NCBI RefSeq assembly: GCF_009720485.1
Contig: NZ_CP045245.1
Location: 1,302,001 to 1,366,000 of the forward strand
Direction of reading: 5' to 3'
From: Cellulomonas sp. JZ18
GTDB taxonomy: Bacteria > Actinomycetota > Actinomycetes > Actinomycetales > Cellulomonadaceae
Length of the DNA stretch: 64,000 nucleotides
Both the position numbers and the translations under genes were made by a program. This document shows positions 53,455-64,000 of the stretch, in pieces; position 1 is the stretch's first letter, and each line of letters opens with the position of its first letter. Below the pieces are notes generated by a model that ran no database searches, was not told the origin of the DNA, and worked only from the letters and a program-made list of their open reading frames with translations.

Positions 53455-53588
53455 GCGCGCACCGGGGCGACGGGACGCCCCACCGTGCGGCGCGGCTCGC
53501 CTACGATGGTCGGGCCCGGCCGAGCGGCCGGGACACGGACCGCCCCGGCGCTGCGCGCGGACGGGGCGCAGCACGTCGGGAGAGATGC

Positions 53589-56394
<2,806 letters not shown>

Positions 56395-56508
56395 CGGTCA
56401 CGGCGCCCGCCCGCCACCGTGCGCGGCGGGCGCCGTGCCGCCCGTCGGGCGCTCCGCCCCGGGTGCCGCCACGCCGCTCGGTGCGACGGTGACCCGCGGA
56501 CGGACGGG

Positions 56509-58063
56509 TCAGGCGACGATCGACCGGGTCACCGCCGACTGCTCCGTGAGCACGGCGCCGATGACCTCCTGGGTGCCGTTGATCCGCTCGACGACGTCGC
56601 GGATGCCGCTCAGCGCGGTGACGGCCGTGCCCACCTGCCGCTGCACCTCCGCCACCTTGTCACCGACCTCCGTCGTGGCGAGCGCGGTCGCGTTCGCGAG
56701 CTCCTTCACCTCGTGCGCCACGACGGCGAAGCCGCGTCCCGCCTCGCCGGCGCGCGCCGCCTCGATCGTCGCGTTGAGCGCGAGCAGGTGGGTCTGCGCG
56801 GCGATCGTGCCGATGGTCTGGACCACCTGGCCGATCTCCTCCCCGGACCGGCCCAGCCCCGCCACGTCCCGGTCGGCGGCGACGACGAGCCGCTGCCCCT
56901 CCGCCGCGACGGACGTCGCGGCCAGCACGTTGCGCTCGACCTCCTCGATCGAGGCGACCAGCTCGCGGCCGGCGGCACGCAGCCGGTCGGCGGCGGTGAA
57001 GCGGCCGAGCGCCTGGCCGACCAGGTAGGCGGCGTCCTGCAGCGCGCGGCGCCGGCCCGGGGTGAGGTCCAGGCGCTCGAGGACGAAGAAGTCCATCGTC
57101 CCGACGACGCGGCCGTCGACGAGGATGGGCAGGCACACGCCCGACTGCACCCCGGCGGCCCGCGCGGCAGGGGCGCGCACGCAGTCGGTGACGTCCGCGA
57201 GGTCCGGCACGAACACCAGCTCCCGGGCGAGCCACGCGCGGCCCGCGAGCCCGACCCCTGCGCGAACGTCGCCTCTCGAGTCACGCGCCGGAACGCCTCG
57301 CCGGCGTCGCCGGACTCCTGCACGAAGCGCAGCACCCCGTCGCCCTCGTCGACCAGCCAGTACGAGCCGTAGGCCCAGCCGAAGCCCGTGCGGATCGTGT
57401 CGAGCGCCCGCGCGAGGGCGTCCTGCGCGCTGACCGCCGACGTCACCGCGTGCAGCACGGCGGTGCTCGCAGCCGTCTCGCGCGCCGCCTCCGCCTGCCG
57501 GTCGGCGACGACGAGCCGCTCGAGCGCCTGCGAGGCGACCGCGCCGACCGCCTCGAGCACCGCCCGCCGCTCCGGTGAGAGCTCGAGGACCTCCGTCGTG
57601 AAGAAGTCCATGGTCCCGATGACGTCGCCCTCGACGAGCAGCGGCACGCACACGCCCGACCGGACCCCCGCCCGCTGCGCCGCGGGGGCGCGCACGCAGT
57701 CGGTGAGCTCACCCAGGTCGCTGACCGCCACGAGCTCGCGGGCGCGCCACGCGCGGCCGGCGAGCCCGGCCCCTCCGCGAACGTCGCCTGCCGCGTCACG
57801 TCCCGGAACTCCTCGCCGGCGTCGCCCGACTCGGCGACGAACCGGAGCACGCGCGCCTCGGTGTCGACGGTCCAGGCCGACCCGTACGCCCAGCCGAGCT
57901 GCTCGCGCACCACCGCGACCGCGGCCTCGAGGCCGGCGGTGACGTCCTCGACGTCCGTCAGGGCACGGACGAGGCGTGTCACCGCGTGCAGGTCGGCACG
58001 GGCGGCGGCGGTCTCGGCGGTCAGGCGGCGGACTTCGGACCGCAGGGCGGCGGAGCGGAGCAT
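56509..58063 (-). CDS. Soluble double-GAF methyl-accepting chemotaxis-type protein, split by two apparent frameshifts
   Basis: With one base restored at CCCC 57770-57773 and one at CCCC 57255-57258 this is a 518-residue protein without membrane helices. Residues about 30-190 and 205-365 are two similar sensor domains ([20 protein letters not shown] / [40 protein letters not shown] / [20 protein letters not shown]), which look like tandem GAF duplicates. From about 375 the methyl-accepting signalling hairpin appears: [40 protein letters not shown]. It would signal to CheA/CheW from the cytoplasm; ligand unknown. ATG 58063 has GAGGGA 7 bases upstream. Convergent with secA. Confidence 0.85.
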
Positions 58064-58309
58064 GGCGGGTTCCCTCGTCACGGTGGGGCACCGCCGACGC
58101 CGGCGGTGGCAGCGCTCCCGCGTGGCAGCGCGCGACCGTGCCCCCGCGGGTCGCCCTCGACGCGACCGCCGGGTGGCGGCGCGGCGACAGCATGCGGTCC
58201 GTGGCGCCCGCGCGCGCGGCGAGCGGACGCCCGTCCGGAGGTTCATCCGTGCGGCCCAGCGCGTGCACGTGCCGAACCGGACGGACGGGCGGGAATCGGG
58301 GGCCCGCAC
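58064..58309. other. Intergenic gap with no gene seen
   Basis: Together with the hairpin at 58310-58369 this forms a 300-base gap between two minus-strand genes. It contains the ribosome site of the GAF/MCP gene near 58071-58076 and presumably its promoter. I see no clear -35/-10 pair, small ORF with a ribosome site, or RNA gene. Confidence 0.6.
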
Positions 58310-58369
58310 GGGTGACGCCCTCACGGCTGTCGGCGGTGCACGAGACAGCCGACGACGCGGGCGTCACCC
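58310..58369 (-). terminator. Two-tier hairpin at the end of the Rv3235-like gene
   Basis: Outer arms of 11 bp (58310-58320 with 58359-58369) enclose inner arms of 8 bp (58324-58331 with 58344-58351) and a 12-base loop. The stop codon of the minus-strand gene (58364-58366) lies in the outer arm. It may terminate transcription before the GAF/MCP gene; the layered structure could also act on mRNA stability. Confidence 0.55.
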
Positions 58370-59017
58370 GATCTCGAGCGTCGTCACCCGCCACGCGGCC
58401 CGGTGCGCCTCCAGGCGGAGGGCGACCGCCCGGACCCGGGAGCCGTCGTCGACGACGAGGCACGCCTCCGCGGTCCGGTCGTCGAGCTGGCACACGCGCA
58501 CGCGGCGCACCCGGGCCCGCGCGGCGGCGGGACCGGCGGCGCGCCGCGTGAGGGCGGCCCGCTCCTGCACCGCGACGAGGACACCCGGCGTCAGCCACCG
58601 GGCGAGCTGGGCGGCCGGACGGCGGCCGAGCACGACCTCGACGCACGCGAGGCCGACGCCGTGCGCGAACCGGGTCGCGTCGACGTCCGGAGCGGGACCG
58701 GGCCCCTCGTCGGCCGACTCGACCACCAGAGCGCGGTCGCTGGCCACGAGGCGCACGCGCTCGGCCACCGGTGGCGGCGGGGTCAGCCGCGCCTCGGCGC
58801 GCGGGCCCGGCGCGACCGGGAGCGCGGGGACCAGGCGCAGACGCGGCGCCGCGGGCGGCCGCTCCGCCGCCCGACGGCCGCGCGTCGGGTGGGCGGCGGC
58901 GTGGCCGGCGGGCGCCGGTGCGACCGCTCCGCGCGGTCGGGTCGGCGCGGGGTGCAGCGCGCGCAGCGCCGCTTCGACCACGGTGGCGTCGGCCGTGTCC
59001 TCGAGCAGGGTGGTCAT
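58364..59017 (-). CDS. Rv3235-family protein
   Basis: A 217-residue actinobacterial protein of the Rv3235 type. A Pro/Ala/Arg-rich disordered N-terminal half is followed by a compact domain at about residues 105-215: VDATRFAHGVGLACVEVVLGRRPAAQLARWLTPGVL, RRVRVCQLDDRTAEACLVVDDGSRVRAVALRLEA, AWRVTTLEIG. Rv3235 homologues occur near secA in actinobacteria, as here. Function unknown. The ATG overlaps the LysM gene stop (ATGA), so the two are probably co-translated. Confidence 0.82.
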   Translation of the reverse strand: MTTLLEDTADATVVEAALRALHPAPTRPRGAVAPAPAGHAAAHPTRGRRAAERPPAAPRLRLVPALPVAPGPRAEARLTPPPPVAERVRLVASDRALVVESADEGPGPAPDVDATRFAHGVGLACVEVVLGRRPAAQLARWLTPGVLVAVQERAALTRRAAGPAAARARVRRVRVCQLDDRTAEACLVVDDGSRVRAVALRLEAHRAAWRVTTLEIG

Positions 59018-59984
59018 CGCGTGCTCCCGTCGACGTCGGCCGGCACGACGAGCACCTGACCGGGGTGGATGAGGTCGGGGTCGGGGCCCACCGTCGACGC
59101 GTTCGCCGCGTACCAGGCGGGCCAGGCGGCGGCGACGGCCGCGTCGGGTGCGTCGGGACCGAGGTGCCGTGCCGCGATCGACCAGAGGGTGTCGCCGGGT
59201 GCGACGACGACGGTGCGCGCCGCGGCGGGGTCCTCGCGCACCGACCCGGGGGGCGCGGAGGGTGCCGGTGCGGCGGACGCGGGCACCGTCGTGCCGGCGA
59301 CGGCGGTCGCCTCCGGCGCGACGCTCGCCGGTGCGTCGGCGGGGTGCGGCGAGCGTCCGTCGGACGCGGACGCCCCGGCCGGCGCGCCGGGTCCGGCCGT
59401 GGGGGTGGCGGCGGGTGCGGCGGGTGCGGCGGCGGGTGCGGACGGTCCGACGGGCGGCGCCGTCGCGTCCCCGCCGGTCGCCGGTGCGGGGGAGGCGGTG
59501 GGCGGCGCCGCGGGGGAGCCGACCCCGCCGTTCGCCGGTGCCGCGGGCAGCACGTCGGACGTGGGCGCCCATCCCAGGTCGAGGACCGGGGGCGCGTCCG
59601 TGACGCTCGCGTGCGCGGCGGTCGTCGCGCCCGCACCGACGGCGGCGGCGACCGCCAGGGCGAGGGTGCGTCGCACGAGGACCGGCGCCCACCGCCGCAC
59701 GGCGGCCTCCCCGACGCCCCACGTCCGCCCGCCGGCCCGGGCGACCACGCACGTGGCGGCGACGACGGCGGACGCCCCCACCCAGGCGGCGGCCAGCGCC
59801 CCCGCGGCGAGGACGGCGCACGCCACCGCGGCGTCCGGGCGCCACGGGGCGGCGGTGGCCACCGTGCCGAGCGTCCGCCCGACGAGGAGGGCGGCGGCCG
59901 CGAGCGCCAGCAGACCGCCAGGAGGAGCAGGGTCGCGGCGACGGCGCCGTGCAGGGGCGCGGCGGTTGGACGGGGACCGGTCAC
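59014..59984 (-). CDS. Membrane protein with extracytoplasmic C-terminal LysM domain, apparent frameshift
   Basis: The GTG at 59984 (GAGAGG 5 bases upstream) starts TGPRPTAAPLHGAVAATLLLLA. One base missing near 59911-59920 then breaks the frame; with it, GLLALAAAALLVGRTLGT follows and joins ATAAPWRPDAAVACAVLAAGALAAAWVG. Two or three helices are followed by a Pro/Ala/Thr-rich linker of about 140 residues. The LysM motif comes last: TVVVAPGDTLWSIAARHL..PDAAVAAAWPAWYAANASTVG..IHPGQVLVVP. LysM binds peptidoglycan. The protein thus appears tethered to the membrane with a wall-binding end. This shift is at a short run, so the error explanation is weaker than for the others. Confidence 0.75.
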
Positions 59985-60129
59985 GTGAGCCTCTCGATCA
60001 TGCAATTTGGTGTCGTTTGATGCAGGAAGAGTGCCTTAGGTGTAGACGTCGGCGTGCAATCTGTCCACAGATGTCCGATCCGTGGCCGCGCGGCCATCTC
60101 GCGCACAGCCCCCGCTACCGTCACGCCCC

Positions 60130-60654
60130 ATGCGGTGGGAGCGGCTGTTCGCCGACCTCGAGGGGCAGCTCGCGGCGGGGGCCGCAGCGCAGGGACGGTG
60201 GGACGTCGCCGACCTCGTCCGTGCCGAGCGAGCGCACGTGCGGCTCGCCGACCGTGCGCGCGCCGGCGCCGGGGCACGTGTCCGCGTCCTGCTGGCGGAC
60301 GCGGGGGAGCCCCTCGACGGGGAGCTGCTCGAGGCGGGTGACGACTGGGTGCTGCTCGCGCTGTCCGAGCGACGTCGTGCCCTGGTGCCGCTCTGCGCCG
60401 TGGACGTCGTCGCCGGGCTGCCGCACGCGGTCGCACCCCCGGCCGGTCACGTCGAGCGTGCGCTCGGCCTCGGGCACGCCCTGCGGGCGCTCGCGCGCGA
60501 CCGTGCGACCGTGCAGGTCCGCACCCGCGGAGGAGCGGTCACGGGGCGGCTGGAGCGCGTCGGCGCGGACCACGTCGACCTCACGCCCGACCAGCCCGCC
60601 GCGCGGACCGTCAGCGTGCCGTTCGCCGCTCTCTGCGCGGTGGTGTCCGCGTGA
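60130..60654 (+). CDS. Conserved hypothetical protein
   Basis: A 174-residue soluble protein: RWERLFADLEGQLAAGAAAQGRWDVADLVRAERAHVRLADR, then two beta-rich blocks (VRVLLADAGEPLDGELLEAGDDWVLLAL, ATVQVRTRGGAVTGRLERVGADHVDL). The two blocks resemble each other and suggest a duplicated small barrel, perhaps PRC- or SH3-like. I do not recognise a known function. TACCGT ends 8 bases before the ATG, indicating a leaderless mRNA. Divergent from the LysM operon and convergent with the BldC-like gene. Confidence 0.75.
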   Translation: MRWERLFADLEGQLAAGAAAQGRWDVADLVRAERAHVRLADRARAGAGARVRVLLADAGEPLDGELLEAGDDWVLLALSERRRALVPLCAVDVVAGLPHAVAPPAGHVERALGLGHALRALARDRATVQVRTRGGAVTGRLERVGADHVDLTPDQPAARTVSVPFAALCAVVSA

Positions 60655-60681
60655 GCACCGGGTCCGGCGCGGGGCGGGGCG

Positions 60682-60909
60682 TCAGCGCGCGGCGTCCCCC
60701 GGCGACGCGGTGTGCGCGTTGCGGGCCCGGGTCTGCTCGTACATCCGCTCGATGTACCTCTCCAGCTCGGTCGCCTCGACTCGCCACTGCAGCCGGCCGC
60801 CGATCTGGATGGCCGGCAGCTCGCCGGAGCGCACGAGCGCGTACGCCTGCGGGGCCGAGATGTTGAGGATCTCGGACACGTCGGCGAGCGTCAGGAAGCG
60901 CGGGGCCAT
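60682..60909 (-). CDS. bldC: BldC-like small MerR-type DNA-binding protein
   Basis: A 75-residue winged-helix protein: RFLTLADVSEILNISAPQAYALVRSGELPAIQIGGRLQWRVEATELERYIERMYEQTR. The pattern LTLADVSEILNIS..YALVRSGELPAIQIGG is the BldC/excisionase-type DNA-binding fold. In Streptomyces BldC binds DNA head-to-tail in filaments and controls development; here a housekeeping regulatory role is likely. CAGACT ends 6 bases before the ATG. The basic/His tail (RARNAHTASPGDAAR) is short. The BldC assignment within the family is moderately sure. Confidence 0.85.
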   Translation of the reverse strand: MAPRFLTLADVSEILNISAPQAYALVRSGELPAIQIGGRLQWRVEATELERYIERMYEQTRARNAHTASPGDAAR

Positions 60910-61085
60910 GGCGGCAGTCTGGCACGCACGCCCCGCACGACGGCGTCGTCCACAGGCCGCGCCGGCCGGCCCCCGGCGGTGCCGTCCGGTCCGCCACACT
61001 CGCCCTGCGCGTCGTCCGGTCGCGCCCGCCTGAGCCCGTCCCGCCGCACCGCGGCGGCACCGTCCCGAGGACCCCGGAGGACCCG

Positions 61086-61765
61086 ATGGAGACCCCCGTG
61101 CTCGACCTGCCCGCACCCGTGGCGGCGCGGCTGCGCCGTCCCGGCTGGCGCGACCCGCGCCTGCTCGTCGGCGTCGTGCTCGTCGCGGCGTCGGTGGCGC
61201 TGGGCAGCTGGGCGGTGGGCGCCGCCCAGCGGACCGTGCCCGTCTGGGTCGCCCGCGACGTGCTCGCCCCGGGCGACACGCTGCGTGCGTCCGACCTCGT
61301 GGTCGCGGACGTGCGGATCGGCGCAGCGGTGGACGGCTACCTGCGGGCCGACCGCGGGCTGCCGGACGACCGGGTCGTGCTGCGCACCGTCGGGGCAGGC
61401 GAGCTCGTGCCCCTGCGCGCCGTCGGTCGCGCCGACGCGCTGGAGGTCCGGCCGGTGCCGGTCCCGCTCGAGGGGCCGCGTCCCGCGACCTCGTGGCCGG
61501 TGCCTCCGTCGACGTCTGGTGGACGCCGCCGCAGGACGAGCGCGCCACGGGTGCGGACGACTCCGGCGCCGCGGACCGCGCACCCCGCCAGCTCGCGTCC
61601 GCCCTCACCGTGGCGGAGGTGAGCGGCCCCGACGGCGCCTTCGGCGCGGGCGGTGCGCGGACCGCGCACGTCCTCGTCCCGCTCGACGAGCTGCCCGCGG
61701 TCCTCGGCGCGCTCGCGGGCGACGGCGTCGTGGCCGTCGTCGCCGTGCCCGGCAGCGGGGGCTGA
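61086..61765 (+). CDS. SAF-domain protein (CpaB/RcpC-like), split by an apparent frameshift
   Basis: An anchored protein of about 226 residues: DPRLLVGVVLVAASVALGSWAVG is a membrane helix. The SAF domain (VPVWVARDVLAPGDTLRASDLVVADVRIG..LRTVGAGELVPLRAV) is the part found in pilus-assembly protein CpaB/RcpC and antifreeze-type folds. At GGGG 61472-61475 the frame breaks; adding a G gives PLEGAASRDLVAGASVDVWWTPPQD and continues to stop 61765. It lies one base from the CpaE-like gene, so the two should form a pair. No pilin or CpaF gene is visible, so a pilus role is uncertain. Confidence 0.8.
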
Positions 61766-61766
61766 C

Positions 61767-62998
61767 GTGGGCGTCGGTGTGCTCTGCGCGGTCCAGGGGG
61801 CCGCGGAGTCGGCGATCGTGCAGGCCGTGGAGGGGTCGGGGGGCCGGCTGTCGGTCACGCGACGCTGCGCGGACCTGACCGAGCTCCTCGCCGCCGCCGA
61901 GGCCGGCCTCGGGGGCTCGCGGTCGTCTCGGCGGACCTCGACCGGCTCGACCGTGAGGCCGTCGCCGAGCTGCACCGCTGCGGTGTGCGCGTGGTGGGCC
62001 TCGGCGACCCGACGCGCCCGTGGCTGGCCGAGCGCCTCGCCGCGCACGGGGCGGACGTCGTCGTCGAGGTCCCCGCGGACGCCGACGCCGTCGTCCGGGA
62101 GGCGCTCGGTGTGCTCGCCGGTGCGGCGCCGGCGCGCCCGGCGTCGGCGCCGGAGCCGGCTCCGGCCACCCGCCGCGGCGCGACCGTCGCGGTCTGGGGC
62201 CCCACCGGAGCACCCGGCCGCACGTTCGTCGCGGTCAACCTCGCCGCGGAGCTCGCCGCGCTCGAGCACGACGCCCTGCTCGTCGACGCGGACACCTACG
62301 GGGGCGTCGTCGCCCAGGTGCTCGGGGTCCTCGACGAGTCGCCCGGCCTGGCCGCCGCCGCCCGTGCCGCCGGCCAGGGCGCCCTGGACCTGCCGTCGCT
62401 GGCACGTCTCGCGCCGGTCGTGCTGCCCCGGCTCAGGCTGCTCACGGGCGTCGCGCGCGCCGACCGCTGGCCCGAGCTGCCCGCCTCGTCCACGCAGGAG
62501 GTGCTGCGGGTGGCGCGCGGCCTCGCGGACGTGACCGTCGTGGACACGGGGTTCTGCCTCGAGCAGGACGAGGTGCTGAGCTACGACACGCGTGCGCCTG
62601 CGCGGAACGCCGCGACCCTCACCGTGCTCGAGCAGGCCGACCTCGTGGTCGTCGTCGGGGCGGCCGACCCCGTGGGCGTCCAGCGCCTCGTGCGTGCGCT
62701 CGGCGAGCTCACGGACAGGGGTCTGGGCCTGCAGCGGACGGTCGTGGTCAACCGGCTGCGACCGACGGTGGCGGGAGCGCGGCCCGCGGACGCCGTGACG
62801 GCGGCGCTCGCCCGCTACGCCGGCGTGCACGACGTGGTCCTCGTGCCCGACGACCGCGCCGCCGCGGACGCCGCCCTGCTGGAGGGACGCGCCCTGCGCG
62901 AGATCGCGCCGGGCTCACCGGCGCGACGTGCGGTCGCGACGCTCGCAGCACGTGTGGCGTCGGAGCTCGCCGTGGAGGCGCGCGTCGCCGCCGTCTGA
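61767..62998 (+). CDS. CpaE/MinD-like P-loop protein, split by an apparent frameshift
   Basis: About 410 residues after adding one G to the GGGGG run at 61911-61915. An N-terminal response-regulator-like part (VGVLCAVQGAAESAIVQAVEG, then EAGLGGLAVVSADLDRLDREAVAELHRCGVRVVGL) precedes a ParA/MinD domain. Its P-loop region is VAVWGPTGAPGRTFVAVNLA, in which the usual Lys before Thr/Ser is Arg. DALLVDADTYGGVVAQVLG, DVTVVDTGF and LVVVVGAADPVGVQRLVRAL follow. This is the CpaE-type layout used in pilus or polar localisation. GTG 61767. The Arg substitution suggests altered ATP use. Function unproven. Confidence 0.82.
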
Positions 62999-63022
62999 CG
63001 CGTGGGACGGCACACTGGGCAC

Positions 63023-63481
63023 GTGCGCGTCTACCTGCCCGTGACCCTCGACGAGCTGCAGGACCCCTCTCCGGTCCTCCTCGCCCCCCGGCCCGCCCAC
63101 GCCGTCACGCCCGCTCTGCGCGCGGCGTGGACCGACGAGGACGAGGAGGGGTGGGAGTACGCGGCGCAGGCGAGCGCCGCGGACGACAGCCTCGCGCTGC
63201 TGGCCGCGCGGCCCGACGCCCCCCGGCTGCGTGTGGTCGTGGCGGCCGACGTGCCCGACGCGTGCGTGGCCGCGGCGTCCGACCCGGCGGTCCCGTCCGC
63301 CGTGGAGGTGGTGTGCGGGGTCGGGCTCGACCAGGTCGCGTCGGTGCACGTCGACGAGCCCGAGGCGGCGGCCGACGTCGCCTCCGCCGCCGCGGGGGAC
63401 GAGGCAGCGGTCGAGCGTCTGGAGGAGCGCGACCTGCTCTGGTACGACGTCACGGAGGTGCGGGACATCCCGCGCGGGTGA
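63023..63481 (+). CDS. Conserved actinobacterial protein (DUF6912-like)
   Basis: A 152-residue protein starting VRVYLPVTLDELQDPSPVLLAPRPAHAVTPALRAAW. It has acidic central segments (TDEDEEGWEYAAQASAADDSLALLAA) and ends VERLEERDLLWYDVTEVRDIP. The MRVYLP..L..L start and the length fit small conserved proteins annotated DUF6912; I recall the family but not a function. CACACT ends 6 bases before the GTG. No membrane segment. Lies downstream of the CpaE-like gene by 24 bases, with its own probable promoter. Confidence 0.75.
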   Translation: MRVYLPVTLDELQDPSPVLLAPRPAHAVTPALRAAWTDEDEEGWEYAAQASAADDSLALLAARPDAPRLRVVVAADVPDACVAAASDPAVPSAVEVVCGVGLDQVASVHVDEPEAAADVASAAAGDEAAVERLEERDLLWYDVTEVRDIPRG

Positions 63482-63675
63482 GGTCCGTCACGAACCGGCC
63501 GTACCGGCCCCGCAGAGACGGTGCCGGTTGGACCCGGCCCCCGTCGCTCGGGTAATGTTCACGGCCGGTGCGGCGCCCACGGGTGCGGCACCACGGAGCT
63601 GCGGACGCCACGGCGTGCGACCCGGACGCCGACCTCGTCGGCCGACGGCGGCGCATCGGTGCAGGTCACAGCCCC

Positions 63676-63747
63676 TGGGGTATGGTGTAATTGGCAGCAC
63701 GACTGATTCTGGTTCAGTTAGTCTAGGTTCGAGTCCTGGTACCCCAG
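63676..63747 (+). tRNA. tRNA-Gln (anticodon CTG)
   Basis: Cloverleaf of 72 bases: acceptor TGGGGTA pairs with TACCCCA, anticodon stem ACTGA/TCAGT with loop TTCTGGT and anticodon CTG, T-arm GGTTCGAGTCC. Discriminator is G and CCA is not encoded. The gap before it (63482-63675) holds no gene. Read by CAG codons, frequent in this genome. Confidence 0.95.
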
Positions 63748-63821
63748 CGCAACCCGCGGAGCGATCCGTGGGTGGCTCGGACACCCGTCGTACGCGGCGG
63801 ACCGGGCGCCTCGGCCGAGTT

Positions 63822-63850
63822 TTCGACTCGGACGGGAAGTCCGGTAGAGT
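63822..63850 (+). promoter_or_regulatory. Promoter for tRNA-Glu
   Basis: TTCGAC (63822-63827), 17 bases, TAGAGT (63845-63850). The -10 matches stable-RNA promoters of actinobacteria. Initiation near 63857 would place the tRNA about 30 bases downstream. A 6-bp hairpin CCGAGT/ACTCGG overlaps the -35 and may end the tRNA-Gln transcript. Confidence 0.65.
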
Positions 63851-63886
63851 GTCACCACGGCACACGGCCTACGGGTCGTGAGCAAG

Positions 63887-63959
63887 GCCCCCGTTGTGTA
63901 GCGGCCTAGCACGCCGCCCTCTCACGGCGGTAGCGCCGGTTCGAATCCGGTCGGGGGTA
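63887..63959 (+). tRNA. tRNA-Glu (anticodon CTC)
   Basis: 73-base cloverleaf: acceptor GCCCCCG pairs with CGGGGGT (one G-T wobble), anticodon stem CCGCC/GGCGG with loop CTCTCAC and anticodon CTC, T-arm CCGGTTCGAATCCGG. CCA not encoded. Preceded by a good promoter and followed after 5 bases by a strong hairpin. Confidence 0.95.
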
Positions 63960-63964
63960 CGTCC

Positions 63965-63996
63965 GAGGCCCGGTCACCATCAGGTGACCGGGCCTC
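63965..63996 (+). terminator. Terminator hairpin after tRNA-Glu
   Basis: A 14-bp perfect inverted repeat (63965-63978 against 63983-63996) with loop ATCA. It starts 6 bases after the tRNA and ends 4 bases before the window edge, so a following T-tract cannot be judged. Confidence 0.75.
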
Positions 63997-64000
63997 TGTC

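Noticed and set aside
63528..63558. TTGGAC-N19-TAATGT as promoter for tRNA-Gln
   Set aside because: Spacing is long and the tRNA is about 118 bases downstream, too far for a typical tRNA promoter.

Overview
The window comes from a very high-G+C actinobacterium. Codon third positions are almost all G/C, GTG starts are common, and neighbouring genes repeatedly share stop and start bases (GTGA, ATGA). The mtrA-mtrB-lpqB-comF-hpf-secA order and the whiB / metallopeptidase / DUF3499 / manB block resemble Mycobacterium and relatives. The overall gene set fits a Micrococcales organism such as Cellulomonas, but the genus cannot be proved from this sequence.

Left part (1 to about 28.3 kb) is a cell-surface polysaccharide locus. 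It holds an ABC exporter pair (Wzt/Wzm type, the ATPase cut by the window edge), a Wzx-type flippase, eight glycosyltransferases including a GT2-GT4 fusion, a DUF2142 membrane protein and a GT2/DUF2304 pair. It also holds three of the four dTDP-rhamnose genes (rmlA, rmlC, rmlD, but no rmlB) and four genes resembling WbpB/WbpE/WbpD/WbpI, which suggests a 2,3-diamino-2,3-dideoxy uronic acid sugar. Two divergently arranged exported proteins, one of them a PGRP-type amidase, each end in five copies of the same domain of about 105 residues.

Middle part (28.4 to 46 kb) starts with a whiB gene behind a clear promoter. A very large GT2/membrane protein with a DUF5719 partner and another GT2 follow. 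Next come a metallopeptidase, DUF3499, a zinc-ribbon protein, phosphomannomutase and a Trm112-like protein. It ends with a membrane-linked MoxR cluster: RDD, SpoIIM-like, DUF58, MoxR, DUF4350, DUF4129 and a Pro/Ala-rich membrane protein.

Right part (46 to 64 kb) carries the envelope two-component system MtrA-MtrB with lipoprotein LpqB, then ComF, ribosome hibernation factor, a YcaQ-like DNA glycosylase and SecA. A soluble double-GAF/MCP protein, an Rv3235-like/LysM pair, a BldC-like regulator, a SAF-domain/CpaE-like pair, tRNA-Gln(CTG) and tRNA-Glu(CTC) complete it.

Nine genes, including the essential secA, are broken by single-base frameshifts. All are repaired by adding one base, and ten of the eleven sites lie at G or C runs of four or five. 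This points to homopolymer undercalling in the assembly rather than gene decay. Coordinates for these genes are given across the shift. Many starts have a -10-like hexamer 6 to 9 bases upstream, suggesting leaderless mRNAs.
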